The notes under the pieces are model-generated. The model was given only the letters and a program-made list of their open reading frames with translations. It made no database searches and was not told the origin of the DNA. A program made the translations under genes and the position numbers. A stretch of DNA of 64,000 nt from Pseudomonas botevensis (lineage in GTDB: Bacteria; Pseudomonadota; Gammaproteobacteria; Pseudomonadales; Pseudomonadaceae): assembly GCF_019145475.1 (NCBI RefSeq), contig NZ_JAHTKI010000013.1, forward strand, positions 1 through 64,000, given 5' to 3'. Positions 41,313-50,266 of the stretch are shown here, piece by piece (positions within the stretch are counted from its first letter, which is position 1; every line of letters begins with the position of its first letter).

Positions 41313-42832
41313 CCCAGGCCATGCCAGACGCGACCATCGCGAGTCAGCAGGTCGTCGGCCGCTTGCGGGCCGTTTTCACCAGCGGCATAGGTCTGCACAC
41401 TGGCATCCTGTTGCCAGGCGTCGAGGAACGGTTGCACCGCGCGCCAGCCGTTCTCGATGTTGTCGGCGCGCTGGAACAGCGTCTGATCGCCGGTCAGGCA
41501 GTCGTAGATCAGGGTTTCGTAGCCGGTCGACGGCTGCATTTCGAAGAAGTCCTTGTAGGCAAAACCCAGCTCGATGTTGGCCATGTTCAGCGCCGGCCCC
41601 GGCCGTTTGGCCAGCAGGTCGAACCACATGCCTTCATTGGGCTGGATCTGGATACGCAGATAGGTCGGTTGCAATTCGTCGACTTCGGTGTCGCGGAACT
41701 GCGCGTAAGGCGCCGGTTTGAAGCAGATGACGATTTCGGTGTCGCGCACGCTCATGCGCTTGCCGGTGCGCAGGTAGAACGGCACGCCGACCCAGCGCCA
41801 GTTGTCGATCATCACCTTGAGCGCCACGTAGGTTTCCGTGGTGCTGTCGGGCGAGACGTTGGCTTCCTCGCGATAGCCGGCCAGCGGCTTGCCATCAAGC
41901 TCGCCGGCGCGATACTGGCCGCGTACCGAGTTCTGCCGCGCCTCTTCGGTGGTCCAGGGGCGAATCGCCCCGACTACCTTGGCCTTCTCGCCACGTACCG
42001 CGTCGGCGCCAAAAGCGGCCGGCGGCTCCATCGCGACCATCGCCAGCAACTGGAACAGGTGATTGGGCACCATGTCGCGCAATGCGCCGGTGTGTTCGTA
42101 GAAACTGCCACGGGTTTCCACGCCGACGGTTTCGGCGGCGGTGATCTGTACGTGGTCGATGTAATGGTTGTTCCAGAAGGCTTCGAACAGGCTGTTGGAG
42201 AACCGGCTGACCAGGATGTTCTGCACGGTTTCCTTGCCCAGGTAGTGATCGATCCGGTAGATCTGCTTTTCCGTCATCACCTTGAGCAGGCAGGCGTTCA
42301 ACGCCTCGGCGGTTTCCAGATCGGAGCCGAACGGCTTTTCGATCACCACCCTTCTGAACGCATCGGGGGATTCTTCGAGCAGGCCGGCGGCGCCGAGGCG
42401 ACGCACCACTTCGCTGAAGAAACGCGGCGCGGTGGCGAGATAGAACACCGCATTGCCCGTACCGCTGCCGGCGATTTTCGCCGCCAGCGCTGAATAAGTG
42501 CTGTCGTCCAGGAAATCGCCCTGGACGTAGCTGATGCCTTTGGCGAGCTTGGCCCACAAGGCCGGATCAAGAATCTGATCGCCCTTGCCGACCTTCGCCG
42601 CCACTTCGGTACGGATGAAATCTTCGAGTTTTTGGGCGAAGGCTTCATCCGTGATGGCGTTGTGGTCAACGCCGACGATCCGCAGGCCATCATCCAGCAG
42701 GCCGTCGCGACTCAGGTTGTACAGCGCCGGCATGAGCAGGCGCTTGACCAGATCACCGTGGGCGCCGAACAGAAACAGCGTGGTCGGCGGCGCGGGTTCT
42801 GCCTTGGATTTCCTGCGGATCGTATGGGTCAT
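41309..42832 (-). CDS. zwf: Glucose-6-phosphate 1-dehydrogenase
   Basis: A 507-residue enzyme oxidising glucose 6-phosphate to 6-phosphogluconolactone. Nucleotide-binding LFLFGAHGDLVKRLLMPALY and the active-site signature RIDHYLGKETVQN are present, as are VIEKPFGSDLETA and the C-terminal YETLIYDCLTGD. The first motif reads GAHGDL instead of GASGDL, a variation seen in this Pseudomonas paralogue group. The start at 42832 overlaps the gnd stop (ATGA). The context with gnd indicates the oxidative pentose phosphate branch rather than the Entner-Doudoroff zwf-pgl-eda cluster. Confidence 0.96.
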   Translation of the reverse strand: MTHTIRRKSKAEPAPPTTLFLFGAHGDLVKRLLMPALYNLSRDGLLDDGLRIVGVDHNAITDEAFAQKLEDFIRTEVAAKVGKGDQILDPALWAKLAKGISYVQGDFLDDSTYSALAAKIAGSGTGNAVFYLATAPRFFSEVVRRLGAAGLLEESPDAFRRVVIEKPFGSDLETAEALNACLLKVMTEKQIYRIDHYLGKETVQNILVSRFSNSLFEAFWNNHYIDHVQITAAETVGVETRGSFYEHTGALRDMVPNHLFQLLAMVAMEPPAAFGADAVRGEKAKVVGAIRPWTTEEARQNSVRGQYRAGELDGKPLAGYREEANVSPDSTTETYVALKVMIDNWRWVGVPFYLRTGKRMSVRDTEIVICFKPAPYAQFRDTEVDELQPTYLRIQIQPNEGMWFDLLAKRPGPALNMANIELGFAYKDFFEMQPSTGYETLIYDCLTGDQTLFQRADNIENGWRAVQPFLDAWQQDASVQTYAAGENGPQAADDLLTRDGRVWHGLG

Positions 42833-43809
42833 TTCTTCGCAGTCTCCACATGGCCGCCGAAGCCGAAGCGCTGGGCCGAGAGAATCTTGTCGCCGAAGGT
42901 GCCCTGACCACGGGAGCGGTAGCGCGAGAACAGCGAGTTGGACAGCACCGGCACCGGCACCGCTTGTTCCATGGCCGCTTCGATGGTCCATTGACCTTCG
43001 CCGCTGTCGGCAACCGAACCGGAGAAGCCGTCGAGTTTCGGGTCGCTGGCCAGCGCGTCGGCGGTCAGGTCGAGCAGCCAGGACGACACCACGCTGCCGC
43101 GACGCCAGACTTCGGCGATATCGGCGACGTTCAGGTCGAAACGCTGATCTTCCGGCAGACGCTCGCTGTTTTTGGTCTTGAGGATGTCGAAGCCCTCGGC
43201 GAAGGCCTGCATCATGCCGTACTCGATGCCGTTGTGAATCATCTTCACGAAATGCCCGGCACCGGCGGGGCCGGCGTGAATGTAGCCGTGCTCGGCGCGC
43301 GGGTCATCGGACTTGCGATCCTTGGTACGCGGGATGTCGCCCATGCCTGGCGCCAGCGTCTTGAATAGCGGGTCGAGACGGCTGACGGTCTCGGCATCGC
43401 CGCCGATCATCATGCAGTAGCCGCGCTCCAGGCCCCAGACGCCGCCGGAGGTGCCGACGTCGATGTAATGCAGGCCCTTCTCGGCCAGGGTCTTGGCCCG
43501 ACGGATGTCGTCCTTATAGTTGGTGTTGCCGCCGTCGATGATGGTGTCGCCGGCTTCGAGCAGGTTGCTCAGGGTTTCGATGGTGTCTTCGGTCGGTGCG
43601 CCGGCTGGCAGCATGACCCAGACCGCGCGCGGCTTGGCGAGGCCGGCGACCAGGGCTGGAAGGTCGGCGACGCCGGTGGAGCCTTCGGCTGCCAGGGCGT
43701 CGACAAAAGCGGTATTGCGGTCGTAAACAACGGTGGTGTGACCGTTGAGCATCAGGCGCCGCGCAATATTGCCGCCCATGCGGCCCAGTCCAATAATCCC
43801 GAGTTGCAT
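42829..43809 (-). CDS. gnd: 6-phosphogluconate dehydrogenase (decarboxylating), short NAD-type
   Basis: A 326-residue enzyme converting 6-phosphogluconate to ribulose 5-phosphate. The Rossmann loop GLGRMGGNIARRL, active-site GTSGGVWGLERGYCMMIGG and KMIHNGIEYGMMQAFAEGFD are clear. It is of the short (about 300-330 residue) class, lacking the C-terminal domain of the 470-residue E. coli enzyme. The beta-2 end has Asp (VVYDRN) rather than the Asn-Arg typical of NADP-specific forms, which suggests NAD use. First gene of the gnd-zwf-HAD operon, with AAGGAG at the start. Confidence 0.94.
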   Translation of the reverse strand: MQLGIIGLGRMGGNIARRLMLNGHTTVVYDRNTAFVDALAAEGSTGVADLPALVAGLAKPRAVWVMLPAGAPTEDTIETLSNLLEAGDTIIDGGNTNYKDDIRRAKTLAEKGLHYIDVGTSGGVWGLERGYCMMIGGDAETVSRLDPLFKTLAPGMGDIPRTKDRKSDDPRAEHGYIHAGPAGAGHFVKMIHNGIEYGMMQAFAEGFDILKTKNSERLPEDQRFDLNVADIAEVWRRGSVVSSWLLDLTADALASDPKLDGFSGSVADSGEGQWTIEAAMEQAVPVPVLSNSLFSRYRSRGQGTFGDKILSAQRFGFGGHVETAKK

Positions 43810-44082
43810 GTGCTGATGCTCCTTACTACAAATAAAAGTGTGTCAAAGGTTATAGCCCAACGCGACTAATGGAGGTTAGTCCAGAGCGTCGGGTTGAAGT
43901 TTCCGGGCATTGTGCCCGATCCAGACTGATAACGTCGGGAAACGTGCCGAAGACACAACGACCATGAAAAATAAAAAAGTTCCATTAGCGGACAAAAGAA
44001 ATCAAAATCCGCGCCGATAGTAAGTCAGCGTCCCGAACCGGGGCTGACCTACAGTTGAGACACGCCATTTGCGAGGTGAGCA

Positions 44083-44265
44083 ATGGGCACAGTACACACA
44101 GCAATGCCGCCACAAACCCTGTATGTCACGATCCGTCGCGATGAACTGCGTCAGTTGAAAGACGAACGCGATCAACTGAAGCAGGAACTGGCGCAACTGC
44201 GCCTGATGCTCCAGGGCGCCCAGCCGCAGCCCTTGCCGGTCGTACAGCGTTCTCCCCACGCCTGA
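44083..44265 (+). CDS. Small coiled-coil hypothetical protein
   Basis: A 60-residue protein whose middle is a strongly charged heptad-like helix (RRDELRQLKDERDQLKQELAQLRLML), followed by a Pro/Gln-rich tail. A good ribosome site (GAGGTGA) precedes the ATG. No family is recognised; it could be a small regulatory or oligomerising protein. It is 207 bp before cptA on the same strand. Confidence 0.55.
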   Translation: MGTVHTAMPPQTLYVTIRRDELRQLKDERDQLKQELAQLRLMLQGAQPQPLPVVQRSPHA

Positions 44266-44472
44266 TCCCCGCCCGTTTCGGGAGCGGCCTCTGTCGTTCC
44301 CGACATGATTCACCCTGTGCGCGTTCGCGCAACTAACAAAGTTTTCACACTCCCTTGTTGATACTCCGCCGATTCTGGCCGTGCGTGTCCGCGCGGCCCC
44401 CGTTCGTCGGTTTTCATGCTCTCTTTTCACGAAGCGTCCGGCGGTGGTTGCAATGATTGGCTGGAGTGCTGA

Positions 44473-46221
44473 ATGGCAATGTTCAAGCGCAGCAAAACGT
44501 CTGCGGCAGGTTTTGATTGGGCCGGTTTCATCTGGCTGTTCGTGTTTTTCTGGTACTTCTCCGGCATTACCCAACTGCTGATTCAACTGACCGGCACTTC
44601 AGGCTTCACCGGTTTCCGCCAGGCGTTCGTGATGAGCGCGGTGTGGCTGGCGCCGATGCTGCTGTTTCCCCAGCGTACCCGCCTGCTCGCCGCATTGATC
44701 GGCGTGGTGCTGTGGGTCTGCTCGATGGCCAGCCTGGGCTATTTCTTCATTTATCAGCAGGAGTTTTCCCAGAGCGTCATCTTCATCATGTTCGAGTCGA
44801 ACATCTCTGAAGCCGGCGAGTACATGACTCAATACTTTGCCTGGTGGATGATCCCGGCATTCCTCGCGCACACCGCTTTTGCCTACTTCCTGTGGACCCG
44901 CCTGCGCCCGGTGTACATGCCCCGTGGCCGCGCTCTGGTCGCGGCGATGGCGATTCTGGTGGCGGTGGTCGGTTACCCGCTGATCAAGCAGACCCAGCGC
45001 ACCGGCAGCTTCGCCGGCGGCCTGGAGAAATTCGAAACCCGCATCGAACCCGCTGTGCCATGGCAGATGGTCGTGGCCTATCGCCGCTACCTCGAAACCC
45101 TGGGCGAAATGCAAGGCATGCTCGACAGCGCCAGCAAGATCCCGCCGCTGCATAACCTCAAGGATGCCGGCGCCAATCAGCCCCAGACCCTGGTACTCGT
45201 GATCGGTGAATCGACCAACCGTCAGCGCATGAGCCTCTACGGCTACCCGCGCAAGACCACCCCGGAACTGGACAAGCTCAAGGATCAACTGGCGGTCTTC
45301 GACAATGTCATCACCCCGCGCCCTTACACCATCGAGGCGCTGCAGCAGGTGCTGACTTTCGCCGACGAAGAGAACCCGGATCTGTACCTGTCCACGCCAT
45401 CGCTGGTCAGCATGATGAAACAGGCCGGCTACAAGACCTTCTGGATCACCAACCAGCAGACCATGACCAAGCGCAACACCATGCTCACCACGTTTTCCGA
45501 ACAGGCGGACGAGCAGGTGTACCTGAACAACAACCGCAACCAGAACGCCGCCCAGTACGACGGCGACGTGATCGAGCCGTTCAACAAGGCCCTGGCCGAC
45601 GCGGCGCCGCGCAAGCTGATCGTCGTGCATCTGCTCGGTACACACATGAGCTACCAGTACCGCTATCCGCCGAGCTTCGACAAGTTCCAGGATCGCAACG
45701 GCGTACCGCCCGGCGTGCGTGACGACCAGGTGCCGACCTACAACAGCTACGACAACGCGGTGCTGTACAACGACTTCGTGGTGTCCAGCCTGATCAAGGA
45801 CTACGCCAAGTCCGATCCGAACGGCTTCCTGCTGTACCTCTCCGACCACGGCGAAGACGTGTTCGACTCGGCGGGCCATGGCACCCTCGGCCGCAACGAG
45901 AACAAGCCGACGGCGCCGATGTACACCATTCCGTTCATGGCCTGGGCGTCGCCGAAATGGCGTGAAACCCACGACTGGAATTTTGCCGGCGATCTGAGCC
46001 GCCCCTACAGCAGCTCGCACCTGATCCACACCTGGGCCGACCTGGCCGGCTTGAGTTTCGACGAGCTCGACCGCAGCAAAAGCCTGGTCAGCAAAGACTT
46101 CGTCGCCCGTCCGCTGATGATCGGCAACCCTTACGAACGTGAGCAGCGGCCATTGATCGACTTCAGCCTGATGAAGCCGAAAAAACCCGCCGGTGCCACG
46201 GCCGAAGTGGTCCAGCACTGA
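44473..46221 (+). CDS. cptA: Phosphoethanolamine transferase CptA
   Basis: A 582-residue inner-membrane enzyme. Five hydrophobic segments in residues 15-170 are followed by a periplasmic sulfatase-fold domain with VLVIGESTNRQRMSLYGYPR (nucleophile Thr248), VVHLLGTHMSYQYRYP and LLYLSDHGEDVFDSAGHG (zinc ligands). It transfers phosphoethanolamine from phosphatidylethanolamine to LPS, most likely core heptose phosphate as in E. coli CptA (YijP); lipid A modification as in EptA is the alternative. It is followed by a terminator. Confidence 0.9.
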   Translation: MAMFKRSKTSAAGFDWAGFIWLFVFFWYFSGITQLLIQLTGTSGFTGFRQAFVMSAVWLAPMLLFPQRTRLLAALIGVVLWVCSMASLGYFFIYQQEFSQSVIFIMFESNISEAGEYMTQYFAWWMIPAFLAHTAFAYFLWTRLRPVYMPRGRALVAAMAILVAVVGYPLIKQTQRTGSFAGGLEKFETRIEPAVPWQMVVAYRRYLETLGEMQGMLDSASKIPPLHNLKDAGANQPQTLVLVIGESTNRQRMSLYGYPRKTTPELDKLKDQLAVFDNVITPRPYTIEALQQVLTFADEENPDLYLSTPSLVSMMKQAGYKTFWITNQQTMTKRNTMLTTFSEQADEQVYLNNNRNQNAAQYDGDVIEPFNKALADAAPRKLIVVHLLGTHMSYQYRYPPSFDKFQDRNGVPPGVRDDQVPTYNSYDNAVLYNDFVVSSLIKDYAKSDPNGFLLYLSDHGEDVFDSAGHGTLGRNENKPTAPMYTIPFMAWASPKWRETHDWNFAGDLSRPYSSSHLIHTWADLAGLSFDELDRSKSLVSKDFVARPLMIGNPYEREQRPLIDFSLMKPKKPAGATAEVVQH

Positions 46222-46228
46222 TGCGCAC

Positions 46229-46254
46229 AAGGGGCCTGCAACGGCCCCTTTTTT
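46229..46254 (+). terminator. Terminator after cptA
   Basis: AAGGGGCC and GGCCCCTT pair around TGCAAC, followed by TTTT. Confidence 0.9.
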
Positions 46255-46368
46255 GTGTCCGTCACATTTCCAAATAACAATATTTCTCGTTTGTTACTAA
46301 ATCGCACTCCCCTGTTTCGTCTTTGAACCAACGGATTTTTTCCCCTCGAAGACAAGGAGTCGGCTGCG

Positions 46369-48597
46369 ATGTTCGCGCCCTTTACCCGTTCCATGACCCT
46401 CACGCTGGGCCTGTGCAGTGTTGCCCTGAGCCCGGATCTGCTGGCTGAAACCGACGCCGAAAATCAGCCGGAACCCGCCGCTCCGGCGCTGGAACTGGCC
46501 TCGACCAGCGTCACCGCCCAAGGCCTGGGCAGCACCACCGAAAACACCCAGTCCTACACCACCGGCGCCATGAGCACCGCGACACGTCTGAACCTGTCGA
46601 TCAAGGAAACCCCGCAATCGGTGTCGGTAGTCACCCGTCAGCAAATGGATGATTTCAAACTCGGTACATTGACCGAGGCGATGAGCCAGACCACTGGCGT
46701 GGTGGTCCAGCACAACGACTCGGACCGGGTGAGCTATTCGTCTCGCGGCTACACCATCGACAACTTCCAGATCGATGGCATGTTGAACACCTTCGACCGC
46801 ATGAAGTCCGACTCGGACACCATCATCTACGACCGTATCGAAGTGGTGCGCGGCGCCACCGGCCTGACCACTGGTGCCGGCGATCCGTCAGCCACCATCA
46901 ACATGGTGCGCAAGCGACCCACGGCCCAGTGGCAGGCGCAGGCCGGGGTCAGCGGTGGCAGCTATGACGATTACTACAGCTACGTGGACGTGGGCGGCCC
47001 GCTGGCGTTCGACGGGCGTCTGCGCGGGCGCAGTGTGCTGGCGTATCGCGACAGTCAGTCATTCCGCGACAAATATGCGCTTCAACGGGAAGTCGGTTAC
47101 GGGATTCTCGAGGCGGACCTGACCGAATCCACCGTGCTGGCGGTCGGCTACGACTATCAGGACAAACAGGTCCAGGGCTCGTCCTGGGGCACCGTGCCGT
47201 ACTGGAACGCCGATGGCAGCAAGGCCGGCCTCGGACGCTCGACCAACATGGCGACGTCCTGGAGTTCCTGGCCGCTGCGGGATAAAACCGCGTTCGCCAC
47301 CCTCGATCAGCAGCTGGCCGGCGGCTGGCATTTGAAGGCCGCATACACCCATCGCAAGAGCGATACCGACGGCAAGGTCTACTACGGCGGCGCCGGCTTC
47401 CCCGAGGCCAACCGCAGCGGCATGATCGCCTACACCAGCCACATGATCGGCGAACAGACCATGAAGGCTTATGACTTCAACCTTTCCGGTCCCTACTCGC
47501 TGTTTGGCCGCGAACACGAAATGATGGTCGGCTACGGCGAAGCCGAACGCCGTTCGGACTCGCCCTACACCGTCGACGGCCAGGTCCCCGCCGACTACGC
47601 CAACATCCGCGACTGGAAGTACATGGGCGACATCGGCAAATTCCCGGACACCGTGACCAGCCTCACCGGCAGCAAGGACAGCACCCGGCAAAAGGCCGGA
47701 TACATCGCCACGCGCCTGAGTCTGACCGACGACCTGCATGCCGTGCTGGGCAGCCGTTACGGCAGCTGGAAGGCCTCCAGCACCTCCAACACCTACAACA
47801 GCAACCTGCAATTGAGTGCAGTAGACGCCAGCAGCCAGCAACACAACGACATGTGGACGCCGTACGCCGGTCTGCTCTACGACCTGACGCCGGAATACAC
47901 CGCCTATGTCAGCTACACCGACATCTTCAAACCACAGAGCAATCGTGACGCCAGCCGCAACTACCTCGATCCGGTGGTCGGCAGCAACTACGAACTGGGG
48001 CTCAAGGGCAGCTTGCTCGACGAGCGCCTGAACCTGTCCACGGCGCTGTTCTGGAGCAAGCAGGACAACGTTGCCGAAGTCGACGACTCGGTGCCGCCGG
48101 ATCCGGTGACCGGCGAGGAGTTCTACAAATCCGGTGGCAAGGGCAACAAGGTCAACGGTTTTGAAGCCGAAGTGTCCGGCGAGATCCTTGACGGCTGGAA
48201 CATGACCGCCGGCTACACCTACACCCATTCGGCCAACGGCGAGAAACAACGCAACAACACCAATCAGCCGCTGAACATGTTCCGCCTCTCCACCGCCTAT
48301 CGCCTGCCGGGCAACTGGCATGCCCTGACGGTGGGCGGCGCGCTGAACTGGCAGAGCGACATCTACCGCAGCGCCAACCGCCCGGTTGCCGGCGGCACCC
48401 AGCGCACGCGCATCAACCAGGAGGCCTACTCGGTGGTCAAGCTGATGTCGCGCTATGAGTTCGACCAGCATCTGTCGGCGTCGCTGAACGTCGATAACCT
48501 GTTCGACAAGAAGTATTACGACAACGTCGGCTTCTACAACGGCGTGTTCTGGGGCGATCCGCGCACCGTCACCCTGAGCCTCGACTGGAAGCTCTGA
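46369..48597 (+). CDS. TonB-dependent siderophore receptor
   Basis: A 742-residue outer-membrane receptor. A signal peptide (ends LLAE, about residue 26) is followed by a short linker and the plug domain (LNLSIKETPQSVSVVTRQQMDD, YSSRGYTIDNFQIDGML, YDRIEVVRGATGLTTGAGDPSATINMVRKRP). The C-terminal barrel ends with NVDNLFDKKYYDNVGFYNGVFWGDPRTVTLSLDWKL. It is of the ferric-siderophore (FhuE/FoxA/PupA-like) class. There is no N-terminal STN signalling domain and no adjacent sigma/anti-sigma pair, so it is not a transducer of the FpvA type. The ligand is unknown. AAGGAG precedes the ATG; only a weak Fur-like sequence is seen upstream. Confidence 0.94.
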   Translation: MFAPFTRSMTLTLGLCSVALSPDLLAETDAENQPEPAAPALELASTSVTAQGLGSTTENTQSYTTGAMSTATRLNLSIKETPQSVSVVTRQQMDDFKLGTLTEAMSQTTGVVVQHNDSDRVSYSSRGYTIDNFQIDGMLNTFDRMKSDSDTIIYDRIEVVRGATGLTTGAGDPSATINMVRKRPTAQWQAQAGVSGGSYDDYYSYVDVGGPLAFDGRLRGRSVLAYRDSQSFRDKYALQREVGYGILEADLTESTVLAVGYDYQDKQVQGSSWGTVPYWNADGSKAGLGRSTNMATSWSSWPLRDKTAFATLDQQLAGGWHLKAAYTHRKSDTDGKVYYGGAGFPEANRSGMIAYTSHMIGEQTMKAYDFNLSGPYSLFGREHEMMVGYGEAERRSDSPYTVDGQVPADYANIRDWKYMGDIGKFPDTVTSLTGSKDSTRQKAGYIATRLSLTDDLHAVLGSRYGSWKASSTSNTYNSNLQLSAVDASSQQHNDMWTPYAGLLYDLTPEYTAYVSYTDIFKPQSNRDASRNYLDPVVGSNYELGLKGSLLDERLNLSTALFWSKQDNVAEVDDSVPPDPVTGEEFYKSGGKGNKVNGFEAEVSGEILDGWNMTAGYTYTHSANGEKQRNNTNQPLNMFRLSTAYRLPGNWHALTVGGALNWQSDIYRSANRPVAGGTQRTRINQEAYSVVKLMSRYEFDQHLSASLNVDNLFDKKYYDNVGFYNGVFWGDPRTVTLSLDWKL

Positions 48598-48671
48598 CAC
48601 CCGCGCAGCCACCTCCTGTGGCGGGAGAGCAATGCTCTCGTCACAGCTCTGCGGCCAATCATCGATAGCGC

Positions 48672-48688
48672 GTTAACCCTTGGTTAAT
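48672..48688 (+). promoter_or_regulatory. Direct repeat GTTAAC-N5-GTTAAT upstream of small secreted protein
   Basis: Two near-identical hexamers with an 11-bp period lie 75 bp before the start at 48763. The geometry and the TTAA core match the repeat upstream of the DUF2790 gene (5577-5593), suggesting a shared OmpR-type regulator. Confidence 0.45.
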
Positions 48689-48762
48689 GCCCTCGGCGGA
48701 CACTGCGCCCCGAGGCCCTGATTCATGGACGAAAGGCTCCGACATTTCTAGTGGGAGGCACC

Positions 48763-48972
48763 ATGAAAACCGCAACTGCATTGCTTGCAGGTCTGTTCAC
48801 CCTGGCATCCGCCAGCGCCTTTGCCGAAGGCGGCGCCGAGCGCATGCGCCATTACTGGGAGAACTTCCCGGTACACCACGCCCAAAGCCAGCAACAGGCT
48901 CAGGCAAAGACTCAGGAACTGCGCGTTCCAGACGACCAGACCGCCCAGGTGACCGAGTCCTACCGACCCTGA
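48763..48972 (+). CDS. Small secreted hypothetical protein
   Basis: A 69-residue protein with a signal peptide (MKTATALLAGLFTLASASAFA) and a hydrophilic, Gln/Ala-rich mature part (HHAQSQQQAQAKTQELRVPDDQ), probably helical or disordered in the periplasm. No Cys residues are present. Start chosen at 48763 because GGGAGG lies seven bases upstream. The gene is closed by a strong terminator. Confidence 0.75.
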   Translation: MKTATALLAGLFTLASASAFAEGGAERMRHYWENFPVHHAQSQQQAQAKTQELRVPDDQTAQVTESYRP

Positions 48973-49029
48973 TCCCCCCGATACCGATGGACCTGCGACG
49001 ACCCGCTCCGGCGTTGCAGATGACAGTTG

Positions 49030-49055
49030 GGCGCCCCCGCCGGGCGCCTTTTTTT
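49030..49055 (+). terminator. Terminator after the small secreted protein
   Basis: GGCGCCC and GGGCGCC pair around CCGCC, followed by seven T residues. Its T-tract touches the stop codon region of the convergent GNAT gene. Confidence 0.9.
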
Positions 49056-49551
49056 ATGCCTTGAGTTCCTTGATCCAGAACAACATGCGCCCGTGATCCG
49101 GGTTGAACATGCCCGCCGCGAAGCCGAACTTTGCGTAGGACGCCTGCGCCACGCTGTTGCCTTCGAGCACTTCCAGGGTGATCTTGCAGCAACCGCGCTG
49201 ACGGGCAATGTCCTCGACCTTGCGCAGCATCTTCTGGCTCAGCCCCAGCCCACGAAACTTCGTCACCACCGACACGTCGTGGACGTTGACCAGCGGCTTG
49301 CAGGCGAACGTCGAGAAACCTTCGAAACAGTTCACCAGCCCGGCCGGCTCGCCGCCGACAAACGCCAGAACACTGAATGCATAAGGCCGTTTGGCCAACT
49401 CTTCAGGCAAGCGCTGCAACAGCTCGGGAGCAATCGACTGGCCGCCACCCATCGGGTCTTCGGCGTAATGATTGAGCACCACGCCAATGGCCTCGGCGTG
49501 CAGCGGATTGGTGTAACTGGCTTGAAGCACAAGAATTTCTGCGGAATCCAT
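49054..49551 (-). CDS. GNAT family N-acetyltransferase
   Basis: A 165-residue acetyltransferase. The acetyl-CoA region is VHDVSVVTKFRGLGLSQKMLRKVEDIARQRGCCKITLEVLEGN (the RGLGLS loop), followed by AQASYAKFGF. The N-terminal part YTNPLHAEAIGVVLNHYAEDPMGGG recurs in a Pseudomonas subgroup of unknown substrate. The start at 49551 has GGGG upstream; 49557 is also possible. It is convergent with the small secreted protein gene. Confidence 0.85.
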   Translation of the reverse strand: MDSAEILVLQASYTNPLHAEAIGVVLNHYAEDPMGGGQSIAPELLQRLPEELAKRPYAFSVLAFVGGEPAGLVNCFEGFSTFACKPLVNVHDVSVVTKFRGLGLSQKMLRKVEDIARQRGCCKITLEVLEGNSVAQASYAKFGFAAGMFNPDHGRMLFWIKELKA

Positions 49552-49667
49552 TTCCATCCCCGATGACAACGCCCCGGCGCGCAAAGTACGAACTGAAAGG
49601 CCCTGTGACCTTAACGCCAATGGTCTGCACCAGTCACTCAACAAATCTCAACATTGTGGATGACGGC

Positions 49668-50249
49668 TCAGTGCCCCCAGACCAACTCTTCGGTCCAGCC
49701 CAGTTGCGCGAAGTCCTCGGCTCGCAACCCGGCCTCTCCGGCGCAGAAAAACTCGTCCAGTTGCGGCGGCTGCACCGAAGTGCCGCTGAGCATGGCGTGG
49801 ACTTGTCCGCGATGGTGAATCTGGTGCTCGAACAGATGCGACAACATGCGCAGACGACTGTCGTGCTGCGGGGTATCGCGGGCGATGGTGACGAGGCGCC
49901 CAAGATCGGCATCGCGCAATTGCTCGCAGTAAGCGATCAGGCGGCGGTCAACCTGAGCCTGCTCCTCGCGCAGTGGCAGGGCCTCGATGAACGGCTCATC
50001 GGCGTTGAAAAACACGTAGCAGTCGGGGTGCGGCTCATCACCGCGCAGCTCGCGCTCCAGCGCGTCGACGTAGAACCAGTCGCAGGTCAGGATGTGATTG
50101 AGGGTCAGGCGGATGCTCGGGAAGAAACTCACCCGGGGCGCCGCCAGGTCCATGGCGTCGAGCTGAGTCCAGGCCTTGGCCAGACGATGGTTGGCCCACG
50201 CATTCTGATAGGCCATGGTCAGCAGATGATGGGACAGCGGCTGAGTCAT
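49668..50249 (-). CDS. DinB family protein
   Basis: A 193-residue four-helix-bundle protein of the DinB/YfiT-like metal-binding superfamily. The likely metal ligands are a His in the second helix (LTLNHILTCDWFYVDAL) and two in the third (LFEHQIHHRGQVHAML). Such proteins are thiol-dependent S-transferase or hydrolase-like enzymes with mostly unknown substrates. AAGGAGG precedes the ATG. It lies 17 bp after the ZapE-like gene on the same strand and probably forms an operon with it. Confidence 0.85.
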   Translation of the reverse strand: MTQPLSHHLLTMAYQNAWANHRLAKAWTQLDAMDLAAPRVSFFPSIRLTLNHILTCDWFYVDALERELRGDEPHPDCYVFFNADEPFIEALPLREEQAQVDRRLIAYCEQLRDADLGRLVTIARDTPQHDSRLRMLSHLFEHQIHHRGQVHAMLSGTSVQPPQLDEFFCAGEAGLRAEDFAQLGWTEELVWGH

Positions 50250-50266
50250 GGTGCGTCCTCCTTGCT

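Noticed and set aside
43819..43845. HexR-type operator before gnd
   Set aside because: Only one half (TGTAGTAA on the minus strand) is present and it overlaps the ribosome site; the palindrome is not there.
44599..46230. A 543-codon minus-strand frame
   Set aside because: Antisense to cptA; no recognisable domain.
46270..46300. Fur box before the siderophore receptor
   Set aside because: AATAACAATATTTCTCGTT matches the 19-bp Fur consensus at only about half of positions; iron control is likely but not supported here.
47059..48612. A 517-codon minus-strand frame
   Set aside because: Antisense to the TonB-dependent receptor, with Val/Ala/Arg-rich low-information translation.
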